Shown here piece after piece: positions 1 through 7,862 of a stretch of DNA of 38,744 bases. Numbering within the stretch: the stretch's first letter is position 1; every line of letters begins with the position of its first letter. The DNA comes from CAZGTQ01 sp964528575. GTDB taxonomy: Bacteria; Planctomycetota; UBA1135; GCA-002686595. Under the pieces are notes generated by a model. That model worked only from the letters and a program-made list of their open reading frames with translations, made no database searches and was not told where the DNA came from. The stretch covers positions 1 through 38,744 of the forward strand of contig CAZGTQ010000017.1 in assembly GCA_964528575.1 (NCBI GenBank), in the 5' to 3' direction. Both the position numbers and the translations under genes were made by a program.

Positions 1-175
1 CTTGCGCCTCCGCGCCCGCGACGAGCGCCGCGTCCGCGCGCGCCGCGTCGTGCTCCGCGGTCGTCGCCGGCGCCGTCAGCGCGGCCTCCGGTCCCTCGCG
101 CCCGATCCAGAGCGCGACCGCGAGCGCGGACGCGACGACCACGAGCGCAGCGATCGCGAGCGTCGCTTGCCTCAT
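1..175 (-). CDS. Truncated membrane-anchored or secreted protein (N-terminus only)
   Basis: The gene starts with ATG at 175 and reads off the left edge, leaving 58 visible codons. A clear Shine-Dalgarno (GGAGGG) lies 6 bases upstream of the ATG, which fixes the start. The N-terminus is MRQATLAIAALVVVASAL, continuing hydrophobic to about residue 24 and ending in WIGREG. This is a signal peptide or single N-terminal membrane anchor. The following 30 residues are Ala/Glu/Asp-rich and low in complexity, like a linker or the start of a coiled coil. It lies downstream of the glycosyltransferase gene on the same strand with a 25-bp gap, so it is probably the last visible gene of that operon. No family can be named from this fragment. 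Confidence 0.7.
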   Translation of the reverse strand, partial: MRQATLAIAALVVVASALAVALWIGREGPEAALTAPATTAEHDAARADAALVAGAEAQ

Positions 176-200
176 CGAGAGCCCTCCTTGGCTCCCGACT

Positions 201-1370
201 CTACTCGCGTCCGCGCGCGCCCGCCACGCGGCGCCAGATCGCGGCGAGCTCGGCGCCGAGCGCGTCCCAGCCATAGCGCTCGAGCGCGCGCGCGCGGCCG
301 CGTGCTCCCAGCGCGGCCGCGGCGACGGGATCGGCGAGCAGCGCGACCGTGCGTTCGGCGAACGCCTCCTCGTCGTCCGCGAGCGCGACGTGCTCGCCGT
401 CCTCGAGCGCGAGGCCCTCGGCGCCGACGCGCGTGCTCACGACCGCGCAGCCCATGCCGAGCGCTTCGGGGAGCTTGAGCCGCGTTCCGCCGCCGATGCG
501 CAGCGGGACGACGACGACCGACGCGCGCGCGAGGTGCGGGCGCACGTCGGGCACCTCGCCCGTGACGACGATGCGCTCGCTCGCGAGCCGCCGCACGGCG
601 GGCGCGGGATCGCGGCCGACGAGCTCGAGGCGCGCGTCGGGCCTGCGCGCGACGACGCGCGGCCAGACGCGCTCGACGAAGTGCACGCACGCGTCGACGT
701 TCGGCGCGTAGCTCATGCTGCCGACGAACACGACGAGGTCCGGCTCGCGCGGCGCGGGCGGCTCGCTCGGCCGAAACGTCTCGGGATCGAAGCCGCTCGG
801 CAGCACGTCGATCGCGAGATGCGGGTAGCGGGCGGCGAGGATGCGCGCGTCGGGCTCGCCGCATACGAGGTGGTGGCGCGTGCGGCGCGTGGAGACGCGC
901 TCGAGCCGGCGCAGCTTCGCGAGGTCGAAGTGCCGCAGCGGGCCGGCGCCCGCGGTCGTGCGCTCGAAGAGCACCGTGTCGAGCTTGTGGTGGTGCTGCA
1001 CGAGCGGCACGGGCGAGCGGCGCGGGAGCGCGCGCGCGAGCGCGAGCTCGTCGACGTGCACGAGGTCGAAGGCGTCCGAGGCGAGCTCGGCCGCGAGCGC
1101 GCGGTGGAGCTCCCGCGAGAAGAACCAGCGCTCGAGCTTCGGGCGCGTCCAACGCGCGATCGGACCGACCGGCCCGCGGCGGTAGCAGCGCACCGACGCG
1201 ACGTGCTGCTCGAGGTGGCGCGCGAGCGACGGCTCCTGGTCGGGCTCGAGCACGGTGTGCACGTGGATCTCGGCCTCGCGTCCCGCCGTGCGCAAGAGGT
1301 GGAACACGCGCAGCTTGCCGCCGGAGCTGAGCGGCCACGGCAGCCACGCCCCGACGAACAGCACCCTCAC
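201..1370 (-). CDS. GT4-type glycosyltransferase (group 1)
   Basis: This 389-residue GT-B fold protein should transfer a sugar from a nucleotide-sugar to an acceptor in surface glycan synthesis. The N-terminal Rossmann half opens with VRVLFVGAWLPWPLSSGG, the usual acceptor-side start with a Gly-rich loop. The C-terminal half has VVFVGSMSYAPNVDA and then RIGGGTRLKLPEALGMG followed by AVVST, the donor-binding signature of the family. The N-terminus resembles sugar transferases of the PEP-CTERM/EpsH-associated group, but this is only suggestive. The start is a GTG whose GTGA overlaps the stop of the upstream histidine phosphatase by 4 bp, implying translational coupling. Substrate and product are not predictable from the sequence. 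Confidence 0.88.
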   Translation of the reverse strand: MRVLFVGAWLPWPLSSGGKLRVFHLLRTAGREAEIHVHTVLEPDQEPSLARHLEQHVASVRCYRRGPVGPIARWTRPKLERWFFSRELHRALAAELASDAFDLVHVDELALARALPRRSPVPLVQHHHKLDTVLFERTTAGAGPLRHFDLAKLRRLERVSTRRTRHHLVCGEPDARILAARYPHLAIDVLPSGFDPETFRPSEPPAPREPDLVVFVGSMSYAPNVDACVHFVERVWPRVVARRPDARLELVGRDPAPAVRRLASERIVVTGEVPDVRPHLARASVVVVPLRIGGGTRLKLPEALGMGCAVVSTRVGAEGLALEDGEHVALADDEEAFAERTVALLADPVAAAALGARGRARALERYGWDALGAELAAIWRRVAGARGRE

Positions 1371-2125
1371 CGGCGCGCCTCGTCGCCCGGCGCGTGCCGC
1401 GGCCCGCGGCCCGCGGAGACGATCTCGCCCTCGGGCAGCGCGGCGCGCGGGTCGCGCACGTTGAGGTGTCCGAGGACCCAGCCGTGCTCGCCGTCGACGA
1501 GCAGCGCCGCGCAGCCCGGGTCGACGCGCAGCGCGAACGAGCGCGCGGGCGCGATGCCGATCGCGCGCGCGACGAGGACGCGGATCACGTTGTAGTGCGT
1601 CGCGACCAGCGCCGCCTCGCCCTGCGCCGCGCGCGTCGCGGCGTCGAGCGCGACGCGCGCGCGCGCGCAGATCGCCGCGTCGCTCTCGCCGCCGTGCGCG
1701 TCGTACGTCCACGGATCGGCGTAGTACGCCACGGCTTCGTCCGCGTGCTCGCGCTCGAGCTCGGCGCGCGTCTTGCCCTGCCAGCGGCCGCGGTGCAGCT
1801 CGCGCAGCTCGGGCCGCACGTCGAGCGGCAGCCCGCAGGCCGCCGCGACCGCGGCGCCGAGCCGGCGGGCGCGCTCGAGCGGGGACGCGAGCACCGCGCG
1901 CAGCGGCTCGGACGCGAACGAGCGGGCGAGCGCGTCGCACTCCGCCAGCCCCTCGTCGCACAGCGGCACGTCGAGGTCGCCGTAGGCGCGCTCGCGCCAT
2001 TCGGCCGCGACCTCGGGGTGGCGCACGAGCCAGACGCGGGCGCCCGTCCCGGCGGCGGCGAGCCGCGGAGGGCGCCCCGCGGGGCCTGTCGGTGGGTCGT
2101 TCGCTGTGGCGTCTCGATCGGCCAT
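1367..2125 (-). CDS. Histidine phosphatase family protein
   Basis: This 252-residue protein belongs to the phosphoglycerate mutase-like (branch 1) histidine phosphatases. After about 28 Pro/Ala-rich residues the catalytic motif appears as VWLVRHPEVA. The family's usual RHG is RHP here, as in some members; His36 is the predicted phospho-acceptor. A C-terminal VATHYNVIRVL supplies the second catalytic His. The intervening YGDLDVPLCDEGL and SPLERARR are also typical. The ATG at 2125 is the first good start that keeps the domain whole. It is cotranscribed with the glycosyltransferase downstream (4-bp overlap), so its substrate may be a phosphorylated sugar or nucleotide, but that is inference. 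It is divergent from the ferredoxin gene across 114 bp. Confidence 0.85.
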   Translation of the reverse strand: MADRDATANDPPTGPAGRPPRLAAAGTGARVWLVRHPEVAAEWRERAYGDLDVPLCDEGLAECDALARSFASEPLRAVLASPLERARRLGAAVAAACGLPLDVRPELRELHRGRWQGKTRAELEREHADEAVAYYADPWTYDAHGGESDAAICARARVALDAATRAAQGEAALVATHYNVIRVLVARAIGIAPARSFALRVDPGCAALLVDGEHGWVLGHLNVRDPRAALPEGEIVSAGRGPRHAPGDEARR

Positions 2126-2239
2126 CGGCTCGGGGGCTGCGTGCCTTGCACCAGGCGCGGGGCGAGGACACAGTAGCCTCTCGGCCGAGACGAAACCCGA
2201 CGGAGCGAACCGCTCGTTCCCCCCCCGACCCCCGGATCC

Positions 2240-2521
2240 ATGCCCACGATCACTTTCGCCGCGACCGGCGAGCGCCACGAGGTCCCCGCCGGCACGTCCT
2301 ACCTGGAGTTCTGCCGCGCGAGCGACGTACCGCAGGACTTCGGCTGCACGGTGGGGAGCTGCGGCACGTGCCGGCTCGAGCTCCTCGCGGGCGCGGAGAA
2401 CGTGAATCGACAGACCGACGACGAGCGCGAGACCGTCGAGATGTGCACCGACGTCCCGGGCGCGCGGCTCGGCTGCCAGCTCGTCGTGCAAGGCGACATC
2501 ACGGTGCGCGCGACCGACTGA
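2240..2521 (+). CDS. 2Fe-2S ferredoxin
   Basis: This 93-residue protein has a complete plant/mammalian-type [2Fe-2S] site. Cys36, Cys41 and Cys44 lie in FGCTVGSCGTC, and Cys79 lies in LGCQLVVQ, giving the C-x4-C-x2-C-x34-C spacing of the beta-grasp ferredoxins. The N-terminus MPTITFAATG is the usual first strand. It would carry single electrons in the cytoplasm; no reductase or partner oxidoreductase is fused to it. No clear Shine-Dalgarno precedes the ATG, so the start rests on family length. elbB follows after 18 bp on the same strand, so the two are almost certainly cotranscribed. Confidence 0.92.
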   Translation: MPTITFAATGERHEVPAGTSYLEFCRASDVPQDFGCTVGSCGTCRLELLAGAENVNRQTDDERETVEMCTDVPGARLGCQLVVQGDITVRATD

Positions 2522-2539
2522 CGCGCAGGAGCAACGATC

Positions 2540-3202
2540 ATGGTGAAGGTAGGAGTGCTGCTGTCCGGATGCGGCGTGCTCGACGGGGCGGAGATCCACG
2601 AGGCGGTGCTCGTGCTGCTCGCGCTCGACCGCGCCGGTGCGCGCATCGACTGCGTCGCGCCTAACGTCGACCAGCTCCACGTGATCGACCATCTGTCGGG
2701 CGAGGTGACGGGCGAGACGCGCAACGTGCTCGTCGAGTCGGCGCGCATCGCGCGCGGCTCGGTGCGCGACGTCGCGTCGGCGAAGGCCAGTCAGTTCGAC
2801 GCGCTGATCCTGCCCGGCGGCTTCGGTGCGGCGAAGAACCTGTGCGACTTCGCGACCGCGGGGGCCGCGGCGCAGGTCCATCCCGAGGTCGGCCGGCTCG
2901 TTGGCGACATGCTCGCCGCGCGCAAGCCGATCGGCGCGGCCTGCATCGCGCCCGCGGTGCTCGCGACGGTGCTGCGCGACCGCGGCGAGCACGGCGCGCT
3001 GACGATCGGCAACGACGAGAGCTACGCCCAGACGCTGCGCTCCATGGGCGCCGAGCACCTCGCGTGCCCGGTCGACCAGATGCGCGTCGACGAGGAACGG
3101 CGCATCGTGACGACGCCGGCGTACATGCTCGCCGGACGCATCTCCGAGGCGGCGGCCGGGATCGAGCGGATGGTCGCGGAGGTCTTGCGGCTCGCCCGCT
3201 GA
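2540..3202 (+). CDS. elbB: ElbB-type glyoxalase (DJ-1/PfpI superfamily)
   Basis: The 220-residue product matches ElbB (217 residues in E. coli) across its length. It opens with KVGVLLSGCGVLDGAEIHEA, has LILPGGFGAAKNLCDFA in the middle and carries the nucleophile-elbow Cys135 in IGAACIAPAV. ElbB proteins have weak glyoxalase activity and were named for an effect on isoprenoid yield; the physiological substrate is unsettled. An AGGAG Shine-Dalgarno precedes the ATG. It follows the ferredoxin gene closely and is separated from the prephenate dehydratase gene by a strong hairpin that begins right after the stop codon. Confidence 0.9.
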   Translation: MVKVGVLLSGCGVLDGAEIHEAVLVLLALDRAGARIDCVAPNVDQLHVIDHLSGEVTGETRNVLVESARIARGSVRDVASAKASQFDALILPGGFGAAKNLCDFATAGAAAQVHPEVGRLVGDMLAARKPIGAACIAPAVLATVLRDRGEHGALTIGNDESYAQTLRSMGAEHLACPVDQMRVDEERRIVTTPAYMLAGRISEAAAGIERMVAEVLRLAR

Positions 3203-3239
3203 GGCCGGGCGGCGGCTCAAGCGCCGCACCCGCCCGGCC
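3203..3239 (+). terminator. Hairpin after elbB
   Basis: The arms GGCCGGGCGG (3203-3212) and CCGCCCGGCC (3230-3239) pair perfectly over 10 bp. The 17-base loop can pair further internally (CGGC with GCCG). It starts at the base after the elbB stop codon. There is no T-run after it, so it may be a weak intrinsic terminator, a Rho-related pause or an mRNA 3'-end stabiliser. It would lower, but not necessarily stop, read-through into pheA. Confidence 0.5.
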
Positions 3240-3254
3240 GATGAGGGAGGCACG

Positions 3255-4085
3255 ATGGTCCCTGCCCCACGCTCCGCCGCCGCTCTGCCGATCGCGTTCA
3301 GCGGCGCGCCGGGCTCCTACAGCGAAGAGGCCGCGCGCCGCTTCTTCGGGCAGGGCGAGCCGACGCTGACCTGCGACGACGCGCGCGCGTCGATCGAGGC
3401 GGTCGCCACCGGACGTGCGCGCCGCGCCGTCGTCGCGGTCGAGAACTCGATCACGGGCTGCTTCGCCGGCGTCGCGGACGCGCTCTGCGACCGCCCGCTC
3501 TCGGTGCACGGAGAGGTGCTCCTGCCGATCCGCCACTGCCTGCTCGGCGCGCCCGGGACGCGCGTCGACGAAGTGAGCGTCGTGACGTCGCACCCGATGG
3601 CGCTCGCGCATTGCCGCGACTGGCTCGCGCGAGCCGGCGTCGCGACCCGCACGATGCCCGACACGGCACGGGCGGCGCGCGAGCTCGCCGACAGCGGGGA
3701 TGCCGCGCTCGCGGTGATCGGCAGTCGCACGCTCGCGGCGCTCTACGGTCTGCAGGTGCTCGCCGAGGGGCTCTCCGACCTGCCGAACAACGTGACGCGC
3801 TTCCTCGTGCTCGGGCCCGAGGGCGCCGGCGCGAAGAGCGGGACGCGCACGAGCCTGCTCGTCGGCCCGGTCCACGCGCCGCGCGTCGTGAGGACGCTGC
3901 GCATCCAGATCGAGGCGCGCGACGCCCGCCGCGTGCGCGTCCCGTTCCTCGGCTCCGAGGACGGCCGCTGCTTCCTCGCGGAGTTCGACCACGACGAGGG
4001 AGCGGGGGAGCGCATCGCGAACGACGCCTGCGCCGGGCTGGAGCACCGCGTGCTCGGGAGCTGGACGCCGGAGCGCGCGGCGTAG
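3255..4085 (+). CDS. pheA: Prephenate dehydratase (monofunctional)
   Basis: This 276-residue enzyme converts prephenate to phenylpyruvate in phenylalanine synthesis. Family motifs appear in order: AFSGAPGSYSEEAA at the N-terminus, VVAVENSITG, TSHPMALAHC, and NNVTRF with the catalytic Thr. The chorismate mutase domain found in fused P-proteins is absent. The C-terminal 75 residues occupy the place of the ACT regulatory domain but lack the phenylalanine-binding GAL and ESRP signatures; RVRVPF stands where ESRP is expected. Feedback inhibition by phenylalanine may therefore be altered or lost. A GGGAGG Shine-Dalgarno fixes the start. It converges on the DoxX-like gene with a 12-bp gap. Confidence 0.9.
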   Translation: MVPAPRSAAALPIAFSGAPGSYSEEAARRFFGQGEPTLTCDDARASIEAVATGRARRAVVAVENSITGCFAGVADALCDRPLSVHGEVLLPIRHCLLGAPGTRVDEVSVVTSHPMALAHCRDWLARAGVATRTMPDTARAARELADSGDAALAVIGSRTLAALYGLQVLAEGLSDLPNNVTRFLVLGPEGAGAKSGTRTSLLVGPVHAPRVVRTLRIQIEARDARRVRVPFLGSEDGRCFLAEFDHDEGAGERIANDACAGLEHRVLGSWTPERAA

Positions 4086-4097
4086 GCGCGGGTCGCG

Positions 4098-4589
4098 TCA
4101 GTCGAGGAACGAGCGGCGCGGCTTGTTGCGCCACGTCAGCCAGCGCGGCGCGTGCTGCTCGAGCGTCGGATCGAGGCCGAAGCGATGTCCCGCCCGCCCG
4201 AACGCGCAGACGAGCGCGCACGCCGCGAGCAGGGTGAAGAGCCGCGCGTGCTCCGCGGGGCCGTAGACCCACGCGTGGAGTAGGCCGATCGCCGCGAGGC
4301 AGCCGACCGCGCGCGTGAACGCGCCGAGCAGGAACGCGAGGCCGAAGACGAGCGCGCCCCAGCGCCAGAGGAACGCGAGCGCGTCGGGGTTGTGGAGCAG
4401 CACCGACTCCGCCCACCACGCCGCGAGGCCCGACGCGCCGGCGAGCGCTGCGCGCACCGGCCGCTCGATCGCGTAGCCGTCGGGCTGCGCGTCGGCGACG
4501 GCGCTCCACGCGTAGCCGAGCACGAGCAGCCCGACCGCGAGCCGCAGCACGACGAGGGCGACGCTGGACGGGTTGTCCCGGCCGGCCAT
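4098..4589 (-). CDS. DoxX-like four-helix membrane protein
   Basis: This 163-residue integral membrane protein has about four hydrophobic helices: ALVVLRLAVGLLVLGYAW, one around residues 50-70, FLWRWGALVFGLAFLLGAF, and LFTLLAACALVCAFG. Helix pattern and length fit the DoxX/SURF4-like family, which includes small redox-linked or quinone-associated membrane proteins; a specific activity cannot be assigned. The C-terminus is a short basic tail (RNKPRRSFLD). The ATG at 4589 (MAGRDNPSS) is preferred because the longer open frame upstream is only the antisense of a 15-bp tandem repeat. It is divergent from the six-gene protease/ABC operon. Confidence 0.75.
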   Translation of the reverse strand: MAGRDNPSSVALVVLRLAVGLLVLGYAWSAVADAQPDGYAIERPVRAALAGASGLAAWWAESVLLHNPDALAFLWRWGALVFGLAFLLGAFTRAVGCLAAIGLLHAWVYGPAEHARLFTLLAACALVCAFGRAGHRFGLDPTLEQHAPRWLTWRNKPRRSFLD

Positions 4590-4678
4590 GGCGCGCGATC
4601 GTACCGATCGACGGGCGCCGGCGCTCGCGACCGATCGACTATGCTCGGCGGCCCGCCCGCACCGCCGAAGCCGCACCG

Positions 4679-4767
4679 ATGACGCCAGAGCGAGTGACGC
4701 CAGACCGAGTGACGCCAGAGCGAGTGACGCTGCACCGAGGGACGCCGCACCGAGCACGCCGCACCGA
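4679..4767 (+). repeat. 15-bp tandem repeat at the start of the M61-like gene
   Basis: Six imperfect units run head to tail: ATGACGCCAGAGCGA, GTGACGCCAGACCGA, GTGACGCCAGAGCGA, GTGACGCTGCACCGA, GGGACGCCGCACCGA and a 14-bp GCACGCCGCACCGA. The first four units begin with ATG or GTG in the same frame, so the array multiplies potential start codons and would encode (M/V)TP(E/D)R pentapeptides. The array lies between the divergent DoxX-like gene and the lipoprotein signal of the M61-like protein. A possible -10 (TATGCT, 4640-4645) lies just upstream, without a convincing -35. Confidence 0.85.
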
Positions 4768-6316
4768 GGACGCGACGACCCCGGCCGACCGACCGCTCGC
4801 GGCGCCCGCTCGGGCCCGCCACCCCCGCCGCCGCCCTGGCGACCGCGCCGATCGGCCGCTGGTGGCGGCTCTCGGCGCCTTTTTCTGCGCCGCGCTCGCG
4901 TCCTGCGCCGCGACGGCCCCGGCCGGGGAGCCGCTCGCGCTCGACTACGCGGTCGCGCTCGGCGATCCAGCGGACGAGCGCGCGAGCATGCGGCTCGACG
5001 TCGCGGGGCTCGCCCCGGGGGAGACGCTCGTGATCGAGCTGCCGCGGCGCTACGCGTTCGCGACGTTCGACGAGCCCGTGCTCGAGGGGCCGCCGTGGCG
5101 TCTGCGCGCGAGCGGCGAGCGCGAGCCGCTCGACCGCGTCGACGCGTTCACGTACGCCGCGACCGCCGACGCGCCCGAGCTCACGCTCGGCTGGAGCGTG
5201 CCGCTCGACCACCGCCGGCGTCCCGAGGCGGCGGGCGACGAGTACGAGCAGCCGTACGTCGCGCGCGACCATGGGCTGTTCGTCACCGGCGCGATGCTGT
5301 TCGCGCCGATCGGCCGCTCCGTCGCGCGCACGCGCGTGCGCTTCGAGCTGCCCGGCGGCTGGGACGTCGTCGCGCCGTGGCCCGAGCGGCGCGGGGCGTA
5401 CGAGCCGCCCGACCTCGTCGCGCTGCAGAACGACCTGGTCGCCGTCGGCGCGTGGTCGACGCACGAGCTCGCGCTGGAGGGCTGCCGCATCGTCGTCGCC
5501 GTCGCGCCGGGCCAGGACGGGCTCGCGCGCGTCGCGGTGCCGCTCGTCGCAGAGATCGTCGAGGCCGAGCTCGAGCTCTTCGGCGGCGCGCCGGTCGAGC
5601 GCTACCTCTTCCTGTTCGGCCGCGCGGACACGCGCGGGTTCGGCGGCTCGCCCAAGAGCGCGTCGATGACGCTCAGCGTCGACGCCGGCGTGCCCGCGGC
5701 GCTCGCACGGCGCGAGCTCGGACACCTCGTCGCGCACGAGTTCCACCACGTCTGGGCGGCGTCGCGCTACGACGCGCCCGACGAGCTGCGCTTCGTCAAC
5801 GAGGGCTTCACCGACTGGTTCGCGCACCTCGTGCTCGCGCGCACCGGCATCGCGGACTTCGACGCCGTCGCGCGCGTGCTGGGGCGCTCGCTCGACCGCG
5901 TCCTCGCGAACCGCCGGCGCGCCGACCTCTCGCTCGTCGCCGCGGGCGGCGCGCCGTTCTTCGACGACCCCGACGCGACCGCGCTCGTGTACGACGGCGG
6001 TCTGCTCGTCGCCGCGTGGCTCGACCTCGAGCTGCGCGCCCGCGCGCGCGACGAGCGGCTCGAGGACTTCATGCGCGCGCTGAACGACGACCCGCGCTGG
6101 GAGTCGCGCGGCGCCGCGCCCGACCTCGACGACGTCGTCGCGCTCGTCGAGGAGCGCTGCGGGGGAGCGAGCGCGGCGCGCTTTCGGCGCCTCGTCACCG
6201 AGCCCCTGCCGCCCGACCTCCCCGGGCGCTTCGCGCGGCTCGGCGCGCCGCCGGTGTCGCGGCCCGACGGCGCGCCGCGCCTCGAGGTCGACGCCTGGCG
6301 CGAGGCGGGGCCGTGA
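4679..6316 (+). CDS. M61-like zinc metallopeptidase lipoprotein
   Basis: The product (up to 545 residues) is an exported lipoprotein with a gluzincin site. The helix HLVAHEFHHVW supplies HExxH, and RFVNEGFTDWF, 24 residues on, supplies the third zinc ligand Glu. This spacing and the roughly 250-residue beta-rich N-terminal part fit the M61 glycyl-aminopeptidase group; no PDZ domain follows. A lipobox ends in ALASC, giving an acylated Cys near residue 77 from the first ATG. The annotated start is the first codon of a tandem repeat, so the N-terminal 50 residues are doubtful. One of the in-frame GTGs in the repeat, or a later codon, may be the real start. It is first in a six-gene overlapping operon. 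Confidence 0.78.
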   Translation: MTPERVTPDRVTPERVTLHRGTPHRARRTEDATTPADRPLAAPARARHPRRRPGDRADRPLVAALGAFFCAALASCAATAPAGEPLALDYAVALGDPADERASMRLDVAGLAPGETLVIELPRRYAFATFDEPVLEGPPWRLRASGEREPLDRVDAFTYAATADAPELTLGWSVPLDHRRRPEAAGDEYEQPYVARDHGLFVTGAMLFAPIGRSVARTRVRFELPGGWDVVAPWPERRGAYEPPDLVALQNDLVAVGAWSTHELALEGCRIVVAVAPGQDGLARVAVPLVAEIVEAELELFGGAPVERYLFLFGRADTRGFGGSPKSASMTLSVDAGVPAALARRELGHLVAHEFHHVWAASRYDAPDELRFVNEGFTDWFAHLVLARTGIADFDAVARVLGRSLDRVLANRRRADLSLVAAGGAPFFDDPDATALVYDGGLLVAAWLDLELRARARDERLEDFMRALNDDPRWESRGAAPDLDDVVALVEERCGGASAARFRRLVTEPLPPDLPGRFARLGAPPVSRPDGAPRLEVDAWREAGP

Positions 6317-6984
6317 GCGCGACCGCCGCGCTCGGCGCCTCGCTCGCGTGGTCGCGGCCGCGGGCGGGGCTCGCGCTCGCGGTCGCGCTGGCGCTCGCGG
6401 CACAGGACCTCGTGCTCGCCGCGCGCGGCGCGCCCTACTCCGTGCGGGCGCTGCCCGCGGCCCTCGCGGCGGTGGTCCTGGTCGTGCTCGCGCGCGGCGA
6501 CGCGCGCGGCGTGGGGCTGCGGACCGACCCGGCCGGCGGCTGGGCGCACTGGGCGCGCGTCGGGCTCCTGCTCGGGCTGGTCGTCGGCGCGCTCGTCGGC
6601 CTCCTGATCGCCGCCGCGCCGCTGCTCGGCCTCGAGCTCGAGCTCGAGCTCGCGGGCTTCGAGCGGCCGGGCGACTTCTGGCGCTGGAGCCGCACGGCCC
6701 TCGGCTGGGCGCCGCCGGTCGAGGAGGCGGTCTACCGGCTCGCGCTGTGCGCGCCGGCGGCGGCGGTCCTCGGCCCGCGCGCCGCGATCGCGCTGAGCGG
6801 CGTCCTGTTCGCCGCGCTGCACGTCGTTTACGGAAGTCCGAGTCCGGAGAACGTCGCCGGCGGTTTCCTCCTGGCGTGGGCCTGCGTGCGCAGCGGCAGC
6901 GTGTTCGTGCCGCTCGCACTGCACGCCGCGGGCAATCTCGCCGTCGGCCTGCTCCGCGTCGCCGCGTGCCTGTTCGCGGCCTGA
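6313..6984 (+). CDS. CPBP (CAAX/Abi-type) intramembrane protease
   Basis: This 223-residue, largely hydrophobic protein has the three CPBP signatures: PPVEEAVYRLAL (EExxxR), LFAALHVVYG (FxxxH) and LALHAAGNLAVG (HxxxN-type). The family includes the eukaryotic CAAX endoprotease Rce1 and bacterial proteins linked to peptide processing and bacteriocin immunity. The active site is expected within the membrane. The GTG start overlaps the stop of the M61-like gene (GTGA), so translation should be coupled. The ABC ATPase gene follows after 23 bp. The substrate is unknown; nearby export genes make a secreted or membrane-bound peptide plausible, which is inference. Confidence 0.85.
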   Translation: MSATAALGASLAWSRPRAGLALAVALALAAQDLVLAARGAPYSVRALPAALAAVVLVVLARGDARGVGLRTDPAGGWAHWARVGLLLGLVVGALVGLLIAAAPLLGLELELELAGFERPGDFWRWSRTALGWAPPVEEAVYRLALCAPAAAVLGPRAAIALSGVLFAALHVVYGSPSPENVAGGFLLAWACVRSGSVFVPLALHAAGNLAVGLLRVAACLFAA

Positions 6985-7007
6985 GGATTGCTCTACTCTC
7001 GCCGCCC

Positions 7008-7862
7008 GTGAACGAGCTCCCGATCGTCGACTCCGGCCCTCCCGCCGCGGCGCCCGTGCCGGCGCTGGCGGTGCAGGCGTTGAGCAAGAGCTACGAGGGC
7101 ACCGTCGCGGTGCGCGAGCTCTCGTTCTGTGTCGCGCCGGGCGAGGTGCTCGGGCTCGTCGGGCCCAACGGCGCGGGCAAGACGACGACGCTGCGCTCGA
7201 TCGCCGGCGTGCTGCCGATCGCGAGCGGGAGCATCCGCGTGTGCGGCCACGACATCGCGAGCGAGGAGCGGGCGGCGAAGCAGTGCCTCGCGTGGGTCCC
7301 GGACGACCCGCAGCCGTTCGAGACGCTCACCGTCGAGGAGCACCTCGAGTTCACCGCGAGCCTGTACGGCGTCGCCGACTGGCGCGCGCGTGCGGACGAG
7401 CTGATCGCGCAATTCGAGCTGGCGCCGAAGCGCGACGCGCTCGGCGGCGAGCTGTCGCGCGGGATGCGCCAGAAGCTCGCCTTCTGCTGCGCCTGGCTGC
7501 CGCGCCCGCGGCTCGTGCTCATGGACGAGCCGCTCTCCGGCCTCGATCCGCGCGGCATCCGTTCGGCCAAGGAGGCGATCCGCACGCTCGCGGCCGAGGG
7601 CACGGCGGTCGTGCTCTCGTCGCACCTGCTCGAGCTGATCGAGCAACTCGGACACCGCATCCTGATCCTCGACCGGGGCGCCAAGATCTTCGAGGGCACG
7701 CTGGCCGAGGCGCGCGCGCGCGTCGCCGCGGCGGAGGGGAGCACGCTGGAAGACGTGTTCTTCGCCGTGACGGAAGCGGGCGCGCCCGAGCCCGCGCCGG
7801 CGGAGCACGCCGCGCAGGAGGCCGAGATCGCCGCCGCCGAGCGCGAGGGCGGCGCGGCGTGA
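7008..7862 (+). CDS. ABC transporter ATP-binding subunit
   Basis: This 284-residue nucleotide-binding protein has every canonical motif: Walker A GPNGAGKTTT, the signature helix as LSRGMRQKLAF (LSxGM in place of LSGGQ, common in ABC-2 exporters), Walker B LVLMDEP, D-loop SGLD and switch His in SSH. Variable N- and C-terminal tails are Pro/Ala- and Glu-rich. It powers the permease encoded immediately downstream, whose start codon overlaps its stop by 4 bp. GTG at 7008 is the only start that keeps the first strand (ALAVQALSKSYEG) without overlapping the preceding gene. Confidence 0.93.
   Translation: MNELPIVDSGPPAAAPVPALAVQALSKSYEGTVAVRELSFCVAPGEVLGLVGPNGAGKTTTLRSIAGVLPIASGSIRVCGHDIASEERAAKQCLAWVPDDPQPFETLTVEEHLEFTASLYGVADWRARADELIAQFELAPKRDALGGELSRGMRQKLAFCCAWLPRPRLVLMDEPLSGLDPRGIRSAKEAIRTLAAEGTAVVLSSHLLELIEQLGHRILILDRGAKIFEGTLAEARARVAAAEGSTLEDVFFAVTEAGAPEPAPAEHAAQEAEIAAAEREGGAA

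Noticed and set aside
4098..4757. A longer DoxX-like protein starting at 4757
   Set aside because: The extra N-terminus is a Leu/Ala/Ser repeat that is simply the antisense of the 15-bp tandem array; ATG at 4589 gives the normal family length.
4136..7087. A 983-codon minus-strand open frame opposite the protease/ABC operon
   Set aside because: Same artefact: Arg-rich, no recognisable motif, and it covers the conserved M61-like and CPBP genes on the other strand.
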